Shown here: in pieces, positions 12,855 through 24,535 of the stretch
Layout: each line of letters begins with the position of its first letter
Position numbering within the stretch: the stretch's first letter is position 1
Source: Armillaria gallica
Taxonomy: Eukaryota; Basidiomycota; Agaricomycetes; Agaricales; Physalacriaceae
DNA: 64,000 nucleotides
Assembly (NCBI GenBank): GCA_037576215.1
Contig: JBANDB010000001.1
Coordinates: 4,340,001-4,404,000 of the forward strand
Direction of reading: 5' to 3'
Program-made: the position numbers and the translations under genes
The notes under the pieces: model-generated
The model's input: the letters and a program-made list of their open reading frames with translations, nothing else
The model's database searches: none
What the model was told of the DNA's origin: nothing

Positions 12855-12995
12855 CCTGCAGGACCCATGAGCAACCCATAACCTGCACCTGTGGGATCCA
12901 GGTCATGCAGCACCCAGGTGCAGGTGGGGGTCATGGGTGTTATGATTCAGGCCAAAAGACCTGGTGGGATGGATGCAGGTGCACCCAGGTAGGGA
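12855..12995. repeat. GC-rich imperfect inverted repeat
   Basis: Left arm around ACCCATAACCTGCACCTG and right arm around CAGGTGCAGGTGGGGG face each other across a spacer of about 30 bases, flanked by further CCCATG/CATGGG complementarity. A third CAGGTGCACC copy follows. The DNA strand could fold into a long hairpin. It may be the end of a DNA transposon or a small inverted-repeat element. No target duplication was identified. Confidence 0.45.
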
Positions 12996-13333
12996 ACCGT
13001 GTGGAGCTTTAGTTCAGAGTTAACTTCAATTGTACAGCTTTACAATAAAATATTAGAACATTTTGCACTAAAGATTAACAAATTAGGCATTTCCAGTGAA
13101 TGTTTCAAATTTTAGTCTGGTTATTGCTTGGTTAGAGCAAATTTTTGATTTTGGACTCATGATGGGGTGTGAAATCAATTTGAACAAGCCTCCCATGATG
13201 CATGACCAACAGTAGTTTTCATAGTTGAATGGGGCCTTCATGATGCATGACATTCAATTTGAATAAAATAGTATGGTACAATGAATCAATGATGGTCCAA
13301 AAAGATACTCTGACAAAAAATGATGGTTCAAAT

Positions 13334-14500
13334 CTAGTCTGTCATAGACACTACTGTGTCTTGTTCAATAGATATGACTAGCTGCTCTGGTTGAGCCTTG
13401 ATATCCATTGCAAGGACTGAACTCTGAATGGTAGATTCTTCACTCTGAGAACTTGTCATGCTAGGTTCTGAAGGTGTTTGGAAATGAAGTGATGACACTG
13501 TACTTCCATTGCTGTCATCTCTGAGATGTGTATGCCCTGCTGCTGCCTGACCAACAAGGAGTGTGGGTGCAACTCCCTATGTAAAGTGTTTCATCAATAA
13601 CAAGAGAGTCTGGGATTATGTACACACCTTTGCAATGCTAGCTATGCTATCAAAGTAATACAATCTAACTTCCTTGCAAACAGTGAAAGCCAGATCTAAA
13701 ATCAGAGATATTGAATAGAGAGCTGAGGATTCCACCAGTACTTCAAAAAAAACAGTGATAAACTCCTAGTCAACCCACTGCTCCATGCCTAATGCCAGTA
13801 ACAGCCACAATGCAGTATATGATGAGCAAGGTGCAGGATAATGTTGTCACCAGGTTGAGGGATAGATAGAGCATAATGAATATGTTCCAGAGTGGGGATG
13901 CCAGATTGACTTTGTCATAATTTACTGTCATGGCTCTTGATACTATATAAAAGGTTGAGTATTACTATGAGCATGAAAAGTGTAGGTGAGATACACCATA
14001 CTGATTGCAGAAACCAGGGAAAATATCAGAAGCAGAACAACAAGCCAGCACTGCCCCCAAACCATCCAGCAGCACCAAATCTAGAGTCAAAATGATGTGG
14101 CCTGATGTGAATAATCCTGAGTAGAATCACACACACCATATATAAATCAGCAAGAATGGTACTGATGGATGCTGCAATATCCATCACCCAAGTAGCTGTG
14201 TCAGTACCATCAAGGATCAAAAGTACAGTCCAAAAGTTTTGCCTATTTTTGATGAATGTGAAGCATGTCCATGACCAGTTGGCAGCAAAACTGATAGTAA
14301 TCAGGAAATGGAGAAGAATGATAATGATGATCATAGCTTGTCAGATGGACCAACATTTGTTGATGACTGTGCCATTTATTTCAGCTTGGGTGTTATAGTG
14401 GAGACGCTCCTGGCTCACATATATTCCACAATGTGACAGCAAGAATGCTGGTGTATATGCCTGACATCAGTCAACACCAACATGGAGTCAAGACACCAAA
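13334..14500 (-). pseudogene. Seven-TM basidiomycete membrane protein, decayed
   Basis: The minus strand carries the order typical of a large basidiomycete 7-TM family (receptor-like, function unknown): a TM stretch ending DIAASISTILADLYM, then after an intron WMVWGQCWLVVLLLIFSL, a TM rich in VTTLSCTLLIIY, then VLVESSALYSISL. A 51-nt intron (13577-13627, GTGTGT...CATAG) leads in phase to GVAPTLLVGQAAAGH and a Ser/Thr-rich cytoplasmic tail ending SMTD at 13334. The last exon is open and spliced correctly; the middle has several stops and frameshifts. The N-terminus is unclear and may reach about 14500. Assignment to the family rests on the ESSALY and GVAPTL blocks and on helix spacing. Confidence 0.6.
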
Positions 14501-14559
14501 CATCAATGCTCACCATACAATAGCACATAGAAAATTGCAGAGCTCAGCCAACCATCAAG

Positions 14560-14960
14560 ATATTGGAATGCAAAAGCTTTGTCATTGTCACTGACTATTC
14601 TTTGCTTTTGTTCCAATATTTTGATGTCTCCAACCTTCCCCTGTTGAAACACATTGGAAGATTTTGGAATATCACCATGTTGCAACACCTTCTTGTACAC
14701 CTTCTTACTGGCTAATATACTACTTATATTTAATTACAATGGGTCTGTTCCAACACACATGCTTCAACATATGATCTTTCAACTGTTGCAATATGCCCAT
14801 TCCAATGTACCTTTTTTTCAATGCAATCCATTCCACATCTGCTTCAATGTGCATGTTCCAACATCATGGAACACTGATATTCCAACATCAATCCAATCTG
14901 CTCCAATACTGTAAACCAGATGTGTTCCAACCCTCTCCTTCAGGTCCTTTAATACTGTCA
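14560..14960. repeat. TTCCAAC-motif cluster, copy 1
   Basis: More than ten variants of TTCCAA(C/T) or its complement (GTTCCAACA, CATTGGAAG, TTTGGAATA, ATTCCAACA) occur in 400 bases, often about 10-30 bases apart, together with TTGCAAC. The same motif cluster, inverted, occurs at 21080-21440. Probably two copies of one non-autonomous repeat. No coding. Confidence 0.45.
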
Positions 14961-15271
14961 ATGAATCACATAAATTAGACCTTTTTGGAGATGGCTCACC
15001 ATAATGTACTGAGAACAAGTTGGTTCTCCTGCCACACAGCATAGATGCTGGACACCATCTTTACTCTCTTGCCACTTGTATCACAGTGTCACTACCACAT
15101 GGAAACATAGAGGTATGTTCTCATGCTGACACTCAAAACACAGATGATTGAAGCACTGGTGGCTCATCCTGTTACTTGCATGATAGAGGATGATGAGAAA
15201 TAGGATGAAACATCGGGACTTCATTGAGTGGCAATGAATGTCACTCATGTGACAATACCATACCTCCCCAT

Positions 15272-16870
15272 CTATTGTTCGAGTTTGACTGTATGTACAT
15301 GCTCCTCATTGTCATTGGAGTCCTCATCCTCTGTCAAATTTCCCTGCACCACTCTCTCCAAATCAATCACACCCTTCCCTTCATGCTGGGCCTTCCAATC
15401 CACAGTTAGCTTTGGCCATTGTGCTGCTACATAGTCACACAACCCATTTTCTGAGTCTGGCCATCCTCCTCCGCATATTATAAAATCCTTCTCCACTTTC
15501 TTCCACATCTCCTTGTACATACTTGCTTTTTGCACTGCATAGACCCTGTACCCACTGGTTGGCTTTGCAACTAGAGCGTCTCGCAGCTGGTACTGTTCCA
15601 CAACACTATTGTTTATCTGTAAAGTGTGCCATGACTGACATGGGGACTCTTGTGCATGTATCGTTGTCCACACCTGCTTCATTTTCTTGCAAGCAGAAAT
15701 GTATCAGTGGAATTCTTGCTCTAAGATTTCCACTTCCTTGATCCAGCGCTCTGTGTCAGCATGTGCTCTAAACCACTGGACTCACAATGCTGAGGAAAGA
15801 AAATGTTAGCATACACATATACAACATTCAGAAGACAAACTATTTAGCAAGAAGTCCTGCTTTTTGTCTTCATTCATTCCTCTCAACCTTCCATATGTCC
15901 AGATCCAGCTATCAGCAACAGCGCTATATCCTAACCTTCATGCACCAGCAGCGTTTTTTGAGTACATATCCTCTTTTTTCAGCAGTGGAAAATCAGGCAA
16001 GTCATCAACTCCTGACAGTCGAAGCAGAGCTGCATGTGCTTGGCAGTAGGACAACACATGCTTGTTTTTCCTTTTGGCCACAGTGTTGATGTACTTCATC
16101 AATCGGAGGTTCATTGTCATGCCATGTGAATGCTTCCTGCATGAGTCATTCAAAACCATGCCATGGATAATTCCAGTGCAAAGCATAGCAATGGCATCAT
16201 TTACTTGCCTTCATGCAGCTTGCACTCTGTCGCAGCGACTTTTTCCAGTCTGTACTTCCTGTGATCCAAGATATCGAAGTCCAATGGTAAGAGCAGAATG
16301 TCATCCTCTGCATTGTTGGCAATCTCGAATTTGATGCCATCCAAGACTGGCAGAACCTTGAGCTGCTTCTTGCAGAATTTCTTGATATCTGCTGCAAGGT
16401 TCTTTTGCATTTTCTTGATGTCATCTAATGGTGTTTCTTTCTTGGAAATAATGGACTTCAGCTCATGTCTAGATCTCTCATTGTTAGCTTGGTTTCACAG
16501 TCATAGAAATAAAAACACACTGTCAGAATTGTATACTGCTGTCAATAATGTAGACAATATCCGACTCCTTTTTGCATGCCTGCACTGCAGCCTGATCCAT
16601 AGTTACAGAGTCCTCATGTCATGTCAGACTGCTAAGAACCTCGGTTTGAGTTGGTACTGCCAATGAGAGCTCAGTATTGGCCACCACAAACATGACAGCA
16701 CTCACATTTTTGCAAAGTCATATGGTAAGGGCTGCTCCATTGGTTCTTATCTTCCTTTAATGCCATGTATGGTATGCATGTCTGATATTGCTCTTCTCAT
16801 TTAGTCACAAGTTCCTCACCCCAAGATACACTTAAACCGAGAACAAAATCCACCATGTTCTCCAGAGTTG
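15272..16870 (-). pseudogene. KDZ-type transposase, C-terminal part, decayed
   Basis: Downward from about 16870 one reads an acidic helical stretch, DDIKKMQKNLAADIKKFC, DILLLPLDFDILDHRKY, ECKLHEGK, a block of regularly spaced Arg/Lys (LRLMKYINTVAKRKNKHV, SYCQAHAALLRLSGVDD), a Ser-Trp-Ile-Trp motif, then WFRAHADTERWIKEVEILE and KQVW near 15680, ending as a 136-codon open stretch with an acidic tail (EDEDSNDNEE). This matches the C-terminal region of the KDZ-type transposase proteins that are abundant in mushroom genomes. The N-terminal cysteine cluster and catalytic core are missing: the relic stops where the divergent gene near 17 kb begins. Introns and several frame breaks are present. Confidence 0.6.
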
Positions 16871-17216
16871 CTCGAGCTTTGGTAAGATGTTCACTTAGAG
16901 AATCACCTTGATATGGAGGGTTAGAGCTTTATCACAAATACTATGTTAATTTACTCACTCATAAATTCTGCCTTTACCCAATTCCAGAAGTTATGGAAGT
17001 CGTTCAGCTTGCCATGGCCATGGCCATGGTTCATTTGCCTTGTGCTTCCGCCAGACTGCTTCATTTCAGCCCAACTTTGCTCAATGCCCTCCCCATGACT
17101 GCATGCCATTTCCTTGGATGTCATTGGATCTGCAAAAGCTCAATATCTGTAGGAAGGTCAGTATCACCTGTTGCCTCATGCTGCTTCACTGACAGCACAC
17201 CTAGAAATTTGCAACA

Positions 17217-18038
17217 ATGTTTCAAAATGCCAAAAACGATGAGAAAGAGCACCTACACAAGTGCTTCTTTAACACGTATTTTGCCCTGCCATTTATTCCC
17301 ACCTCAACTACTTCTGCTACACCAGCTCCAGCCATCAACCCTGCCATTGCCCAAGCCGATAAATCTAGCCTTTTGTTGCTCAACCCAGTGGCTGCTCTGA
17401 CTGGTCGTGACCTTTTCATTGCAGATCAGAAAGCAACAATCAACATGGCTGTCAAAGAGGAGTGCAATAAAAGAGGGTTAGATCATCGTCACCATGCAGC
17501 CCTCTTCCAGGCTAAGTGCAAATCACTATACGATGCGATAAGCAATGAAGAAAAAGAGATGTGGTCTGCACAAGCCAAGGAAATGGAAGTTGGGCAGGAC
17601 ATCTATCAGTGAGTATTCCCCCATCTGACAAGTGATTTTATTAACAAATCATGCTCTAGGAATCAGCATTGACTGGTTTATGAGATGACTTGCTTGCTCA
17701 ATGGTCTGATTGGATCAGATGCACATCAAGTGGGGAACACGGCATTTACACTATTGTTGGGTTTTCATGACAAACACAAAAACATGCAGTTTGGAAGGTA
17801 CGGCAATGTTCTCTTCAGCTGATGTCTTTGGCAATAACGATGTAATCCACAGCATTTCAGCTGCTCCCGATGGTGTTGCCTGCTTCAGCGATGATGAGGT
17901 CGCATGGCCAGGAATTGCAGATGACTGGATGAAGTACTGCATGCAGAGTCTTCCTTGTACATATCTGCAACAATCACCAGTGGAGTGTTCTCAAATAACC
18001 CTTTTAGTGAACCACCCTGTCAAATGTAGGAAACCCAT
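17217..18038 (+). pseudogene. 5' part of a spliced gene cut by a solo LTR
   Basis: An open exon reads FQNAKNDEKEHLHKCFF, LTGRDLFIADQKATINMAV, EECNKRGLDHRHHAALFQAK and AQAKEMEVG. A 51-nt intron (17609-17659, GTGAGT...CTCTAG) joins in phase to NGLIGSDAHQVGNTAFTL and then, after a frameshift, SADVFGNNDVIHSISA. The pattern GRDLF ... FQ.KC..LYD ... EKE.W..QA.EM recurs in a common Agaricomycete family of unknown function often found among repeats. The real start upstream of 17217 is unclear (a stop lies just before). At 18038 the gene is broken by an LTR with a CCAT duplication; it resumes at 19807. Confidence 0.55.
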
Positions 18039-19806
18039 TGACACGCTTGAAAAGCATTCACGCGTGTAAATTTGCGAATTGTACAAATGAGTACAGGCAA
18101 TAATGCCCAGACACAAAGGCAATGATGAAAGCAACAGAGCGCAGTGTTTATAATGCCAGTAATGATATTACCAGAGTAAAGCTGGGTGGAGCACATGGCT
18201 TAACCTGAGAATGGTACTAGAAAGGCCATACTAGGTATGAAGTCCCAGTGCTTGACACTGAGTGCTCTGACAAGGCAAAGCATATGCGTGCTCTGACAAG
18301 GCAAAGCATATGCGTGCTAAGAATAGCATGGGACACGCTTGCGGGGTAATTAAGACTTCACGTAGCAGTGATCTATGACGTGCAAGGCATGGCAGGCCCG
18401 GAGCTTAGAGTTCTAGACCTTGAGATGTCAGAACTCAAGTAAATCCGAAGTTCCGGGCTTCAGCCGAAATGCGCGAGGCCTAGACAAGAAGCACGTTGCC
18501 CTCACTACAATGGAATTCCCTGTGAGAATACTAGGAAGCAAAATAAGAAGTTGCGGGGTAGGCTATAACTCCGGGGATATGGCAACTGATGTCAACCTGC
18601 ATGTCATAGCCTTGGTAACCGATGCCGTGACACTCAGAGACAGGACCTGGCCCCAGGCCAGACTCCTGAGTCAGCGCCAAGCTATGGCATGATAATTGCA
18701 ACATGCGCGGGATACAGGCGAAAGTACCCCACAGCTTAAATAATACTATATTTGGTGGTACAAATTTGTAGGACGTAAAATAGATAAATAGTGCAGTGTA
18801 CTTGTAGTGTACAAGTTTCGGACCCCTGTTGTAGTCGCGCGCAAGCCTCCAGCTTGACGCCCTAGCAGCAGGATTAGTTTGTAACTTCAAGCAAGAGAAT
18901 AAACCTAGAATTGATATCATACCGAGTGAATTGAGTTGCGCGTGAGGCATAGAAAGCTTAGCAGGGGACTTGTTTAGCAGGGGACTTGCCTAGTGGGAAC
19001 TCGTGTATGGTTTGAGTGATTGGTTGACTGCGCTCTACCCTGAGAATAAGAGATATTGTGTCATTGCGGACGCGCTCTTGAGTTTTGAGGGTTTCTTGTG
19101 ACGCACGGTGTTACAGGCGGCAGAGGTTCAAACCCTTTGGTCTGATTAGTGTTCGTACAGAGGCCTTCTTCTAACATGCAGCACTACAGGCAGCACAGGT
19201 TCAAACCCTGTGGTCTAATTAGTGCGCGCTTGAGGGTTCTCATTTCCGCAAGCGGCAGAGGTCCAAACCCTTTGGCTTGTCAGACAGGGTTTGGTTGGTT
19301 ATTGTGTCTCTGGATCGGCATAGGTTCAAACTCTGTGGGTCTACGATTGGTTTTGGAAGCTTGAGTGCGTAGGTTCAAATCCTGTGGCTTGAGTGGATGT
19401 TTTGTAAAGGGTTTCTGCTTAGAGCGCAAGCTTTGAGTCGTGTTTAGAGTGTGTTTAGGTTGTTGTGGTTTACCTGTGTGTGACGCGCGCGACTTATTGA
19501 GGGTTTTGTGGGTGTGTGGCGACGTATCGTGTATTGTAGTACACCTTGCCTTGAGGCCCCGCGACAACTGTCGCGCCTCTTGTTATAAAAGCCTTTGGAC
19601 TTAGAGAGATCTAGATACATGACGTGCGCTATTGCTATACGCGTGTATTGTAGATTCTGAGAGTTTAGTTGTTTTGCTTCAATCTGCTTCTATCGCATAA
19701 TATCCCTCCAAGAACTTGAGGGTTTGTGTGTGTAGTGTTGGGTGTGGGTGTGATCAGTGTCTTTGACACTGTTGCATTTCTAGCCTGCACGCACAGAGTC
19801 TCTTCA
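18039..19806. mobile_element. Solo LTR, 1.77 kb, copy 1
   Basis: Runs from TGACACGCTTGAAAAGC to GAGTCTCTTCA, with TG...CA ends, flanked by CCAT on both sides (18035-18038 and 19807-19810). Nearly the whole length matches 47121-48756. A TATAAAA box lies at 19584-19590. A 26-bp unit is duplicated at 18262-18287 and 18288-18313, only in this copy. Five tRNA B-box-like motifs (GGTTCAAACCC type) lie at 19125, 19198, 19260, 19323 and 19372. CpG is still frequent, so this is the younger copy. No internal retroelement genes adjoin it. Orientation of the parent element is not proven; the TATA box suggests plus. Confidence 0.7.
19584..19590 (+). promoter_or_regulatory. TATA box inside solo LTR
   Basis: TATAAAA, 216 bases before the LTR end, conserved at the same place in the second copy (48533-48539). 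Likely the LTR core promoter. Confidence 0.45.
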
Positions 19807-21058
19807 CCATGCTAGCCATGTCTGCTACTACAGTGACCTTTCCCAAATTCACTGAAGATACTTCTATGAAGAACCTGTAAAATATGGTGAAGACCTTTTT
19901 AGAGAATCAATGGGGTACATGGTCATGCAAACAACATTGTATAAGGATGCTGAGCTTCATCTTTAACAGCGACAGTGAATACAGAAGCTATACCTTGGAC
20001 TGCAATCAAGGCAGATTGGCAAGCACATATCAATGCTGAGCTACCACCCAATCTCCTGCTTGGTGATCCCGAGACCCTCAGCAAAGGCAACATTATTGAC
20101 CTTGCGGACTACTTCAAGGGTTGCATCGTGAACATGTTCTCACTCAAAGCAGCATCTCTGTCCAGCAAAGATGGAGAACCAGAAAACTTACTGACCAAAC
20201 CAACAACGAATGCCTCTGTGACCAAACTGACCAAACCGACAGCATCAAGATCTTTGCTGGGTGGACTCGACAGTTCTGTAGACACCCTATGGCAGAAGAT
20301 TACTGGTGGCAGAAACACTCCACTGTTTTTAAAGATCTCAAAGCATAGGAAAGGTGGTGGGGTGGCTGACAGGACTCTTGATGGTGTGACTGTGAATGGA
20401 GACAAGAAGGGAGAGGTCTACGATGGCACAGATGATGACATTGATGGTACTCCGCTGAAGAAGTTGACTTTGGATGGTGATGAGAATAGCAAGAAAGGCG
20501 GCGAGGTCATTGGAAATGCTCTCCATGACATGGAGGAAAATGGGGGCAAGAAAGAAGAGGTCAGAAATGAAGATGTTGATGACGACAGAGACAATGTTGG
20601 TAACGTTGTTGTTGACAATGATGAGGACAAGATTGATGATGATGGTGAGCATGCTGGTGGCAATGCGGTCACACATGGAAGGGGTGACAGGAGGAGTAAG
20701 GGTAGAAGTGGGAGAAGGGGATATGCTGGAGGAAGTAAGCACAAAGTTGCAGAGGACGAGACAGTGAAGCATCCACAGAAGTGGGTGAAGAAAGCCACTG
20801 CCAGGTAAGTATACACATGGTAAATTGTTGAGCAAAACTAATCACTTTCCAATTGTAGGACAGAAGAACCAGTAGTTCCTCATCATAGCGAGAGAAGTCA
20901 TCAGAAGGATAAGCCTACAGAACCTCAGGAGGAGTAAGTGCCCTATCATGATCACCATGATTTCTGTCTAATGACTTGCTGCAATCAGGATTGAGTACAA
21001 GGAACTTCCTGGTCATAAGGGATATATGATCCCTGCAACACTGAAGAAGAGAAAGTAG
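19807..21058 (+). CDS. 3' part of LTR-split gene, spliced acidic protein
   Basis: After the LTR the interrupted gene resumes with VTFPKFTEDTSMKNL, an in-frame stop, and from 19975 an open exon (MNTEAIPWTAIKADWQAHIN, LLLGDPETLSKGNIIDLAD). Two introns with good borders, 20805-20858 and 20934-20988, join three exons in phase and end at TAG 21056-21058, giving 324 residues from 19975. The second half is a long run of Asp/Glu/Lys/Gly (residues about 150-260) followed by basic stretches, suggesting a nuclear or nucleic-acid-binding tail. I infer that 17217-18038 and this part are one gene because removing the LTR and one CCAT joins open sequence, and because the IPW...LLxDPExLS pattern follows the GRDLF region in relatives. 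This half could still be transcribed from the LTR. Function unknown. Confidence 0.55.
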
Positions 21059-21079
21059 CAGGTACAGGTGTATGAATTT

Positions 21080-21440
21080 ATATGTATTTCTGTTCTTGCA
21101 ATAAGTGTATTGAAACAAATGGATATTGGAACCGTTGCATGGCCCTGTTGAAAGGCTGGTTGGAACATCTTGGAACACAATGCAATGGGGTGTGTTCCAG
21201 CCCAGAGTGTTGGAATAGCCACATTGAAATACATTGGAAAACATTGCAACAAGTGTCCTGTATAATGCATCATCTACAAAATGTACTGTATGAATTCAGG
21301 CCATTCCAACTGTTCCAGTGTGTTCCAACCATTTCAATAGAGGGTAACATCAGAGATGTTGTACTGTTGGAGCAAAACCGAAGAATTTTCTGGTTGTCAG
21401 TAAGATCTGAAGGAATATCTGTCTGAGTCGCCATGGGGGA
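21080..21440. repeat. TTCCAAC-motif cluster, copy 2
   Basis: Dense TTGGAA, GGAACA, TTCCAAC and TTGCAAC motifs (for example GGTTGGAACATCTTGGAACA), inverted relative to 14560-14960. Lies immediately 3' of the spliced gene. No coding. Confidence 0.45.
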
Positions 21441-22986
21441 AGCAAGGACAATGAGGTAACAGGGTATGAAAATAACATATATGAGCCCTCTTCTTATAAA
21501 CAGTACTGGACACATTCATCAGCTGCTGCAAAGATGATTGTTGATATCAAGCTGCAACAGGATTTTTATGTATCAACTGTGTTTGACAATTTAATGAGCT
21601 GTTGATGGTTTCAAATCACAACAGAAGCACAACTCAAAGTGAGATGTTGCCTTAAAAAGTCCTATATTGTACAAAGAGTAGCTATATGAACTGCAATACT
21701 CTCAGAGATATATTCTGTTGAGTTAGGGAAATCATGACAGGGAAGAGAATCAAGGTAACCATCCTGATGAGATTTCAGTGCACCTGCCAACTTGAGCTTG
21801 TTCCATCATGGCACAAGTCCTGAATAGCATATTTTGCTGCAAAATTGACATGAAAAAGACAGGAAAATATTGGTGCCAGCTACAAGCATTACACTAGGAG
21901 ATCCTGAATATTACAGTCCAGGGAAAGTCTTGGCAAGGGCATCAGCTGTCACAAGCTATACAGAGATGGTATCCCACAGTATGGCCATTTTTGATGGGAG
22001 AAAGTTCACCTTGAAATTAGTGCATCTATCAGAATTGCAAGAAAAAATAATACATCATGGACCCTATAAGCTATGATGAGCTTGAACCCCAATCTTGCCC
22101 AGACACTGTTTTCCTTTCTAGGGACCCAGTGAACCTTTCAAGGCAGGGCATCATGCAATGTTGCAGAGTCAACCTTCTTTGTTTGCATCAATAGTTCTTT
22201 ATTGATCATAGGGCTGCATGCCATACCATATACAGTATATAGCCATGAAGCCATGGTCCCAAACAGTTACAGAATTATCCGTATACTGTGCCATATGGCC
22301 AATTTCAAGCCTTGTTGGCATTGGTATAGATACTGTACAGCCATCTACAGTTATTGATGACCATGCACCAGAGTATAAAATGGAATTACTTATATAGACT
22401 TACAGAGCCAAGTCTCCTGTTATTGATGTGTAAATCTAGCAAAATTAGAAATGGAGTATAGCTCAAGAGATGCAGAAGATAATCTAAAGCCAAGGGGATG
22501 GCAAGTCAGAGGCCTTTGAGACCACAAAATAACCATAAAATTTACCTATATAACCATGCTATGATACAACCAACTGCCAGGTCATGTTGAGCTAGGCCAC
22601 ACTGGTATTGAAGTAAAGGAAAGCCATGCGTGCCCCTGACTGCAAATGAGAAATTAATAAGATAGCCATGAATAGTCAGTGTGAAGGATTGACAGCAATG
22701 AAGGTGATGTGGCAAAGCATCGTAATTGGCTAATGTCTATTTTGTGTGATACATTTACTCTGAAAGAGGGCTCAAGATAAGATCAAAAGCCAGAAAATTT
22801 ATAAGCTATCTTAGAATGTTGTACAGCCATCTGTAAGAGCTCATGATAGCAACAGAACAACCATATACTGTGCCATATAGATCTTCATTAGGATGTTGAT
22901 GGGCCTAAGACTTCCATGGCAATGGCAACACCAACTCAGAATAAGATTGGGTAATTAACATAGTAGCACAGCAATCAAGGTGATCA
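21441..22986. other. No gene seen; short repeated motifs
   Basis: Non-coding DNA. The motif ATACTGTGCCATAT occurs at about 22284 and 22866, and TACAGCCATCT at about 22335 and 22823, hinting at a degraded internal duplication. Nothing else recognised. Confidence 0.4.
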
Positions 22987-24200
22987 TGTGTGTGAGTGGT
23001 TCGGAGCACCTCTGTGCAGTAGATCAATTCCTCTATATGCAAGAATACACTGTGACTTTAAATCTGCAAAGTAGTACTGCTTGATAGTTAAGTACTAGAT
23101 GCTAAGGCTATAAGCCAGTAGGGATCTCTTGAAGTGAGAGGGAACAGAAGCAGGTATGATGTGAATACCACAGATCCGTATGCAAAAACATGAGATGAGA
23201 CTAGAAAACCTCACTCAATGGTAATCTGAGTGGGGTGAATGGTGGAATATAGACTAAACAGTCGGCAATAGTCTATGAGTGAACAAGGCGATGAGAAAAT
23301 GGAGTGGAGGCTGCATGTGGTGAGAGAAAATGTGGAACTATGAAAACTGGCAATGATACTGGTCCTATGTGATGCGAGGGTGCTGAGTTGATGTTAAAAC
23401 TGGTCTGATACTGAAATGATCCTATCCTATGTCAAACTAACCTTCAAGTCCACTCGAGGGACTGATACTATATGAAAACTGGCTGAAACTGATCCTAAGT
23501 CTGCTCTGAGACTACTCAAGTGGGCAATGATAACGATGGTGAAAGTGAAACTGTAAAAACTCCAATGGTGTGAAAGTGAAACAATGATGGCCTATAAAAG
23601 ATAACGTGGGCAAGGTATGGCATGGTGATCACATATTGGCACAATATGAGCATGCACCAATAGTGTTAAGAGTGAAGAGCATGTAGCAAAGGACTCTTCA
23701 CAGTTAAAAACTATGGAATAACTCTGGTGAGCTCAAGAGTCGATGTGCAATTGAGAATATGCTGGGGTAAATGGTATATTGCCATGGAACAGTGAATAGA
23801 CATGGTTTACTGGCGATAGACTAGTGCATGATAATAATTGACGTAGTCTGGGGTCAACTAGAGATGAACTGCCTCATAACTACATTTTCTAGCTAGTTTT
23901 TATACTACAAGTACGAATTTATAAATAGAGTAAATATGCGAGACTTAGTAAGGCTGTAAGGCCTTGGCTTTGTAAAAGTTGTAGGAAACATATGGTCCTT
24001 GGTCTTCTAAATTAACAGCAACTTGTCGACATTGCCATGTATAGACACAAACCATATAGGGTCATTGAGTGATGCACGGATCATTAGGTGCTGTTTAGCT
24101 GTGGATTACTTGAGTAACAGTTGTCGTACTGAGGAGTGTGCGTGTGGTAACGTTTTCTTGAGGCCTTGGTGAAGTAACAGCCTTAGTAAACACAGTCTGT
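22987..24200. other. LTR-like non-coding segment
   Basis: Contains a TATAAAAG box near 23593, tandem-like variants of CTGATACT...GAAACTGATCCTA between 23340 and 23500, and repeated GTGAAAGTGAAAC near 23540-23580. This organisation resembles a solo LTR, but I could not define TG...CA ends or a target duplication. No coding. Confidence 0.25.
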
Positions 24201-24295
24201 AGTTGCCATAGCTGGGAGGGTACTCACATCAATCATGTCATTTTCATTAAGTGATCAATGGGTGCATCAACTGGGTGCTTCTGAGTGATGTGTCA

Positions 24296-24535
24296 ATTCT
24301 GTATTGGGGTGATTGTTGATCAAAGGTGTCTTGCCATGATGAAGTACAGCAATTATGATGCATGGCAAGATGGGATGGATAACAAAGCACATAAGGAGTG
24401 GTTGCCATAGGATGAAAGTGGTATCAGTGGATGTGCAATCATTGGTTTGCTGAAAGTTCATTGAAGGGACAGTAGCATTAATTAGCAGGTAAAATCCATG
24501 AATTCTGAGCATACAGAGCCTGGAGGCTCATCAAC
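24296..24535. repeat. Dispersed repeat, copy 2, with palindromic end
   Basis: Matches 614-895 at both ends, including GATTGTTGATCAAAGGTG on the left and the palindromic CAGAGCCTGGAGGCTCATCA on the right. About 40 bases shorter than copy 1. Non-coding. Confidence 0.55.

Noticed and set aside
13142..13330. AT-rich stretch with CATGATG repeats as a regulatory array
   Set aside because: Only a few imperfect CATGATGCATGA copies; not distinguishable from chance in low-CpG DNA.
20338..20835. Long minus-strand ORFs rich in Leu and Ser opposite the acidic exon
   Set aside because: Shadow of the Asp/Glu/Lys-rich plus-strand exon; the plus strand has correct introns and they do not.
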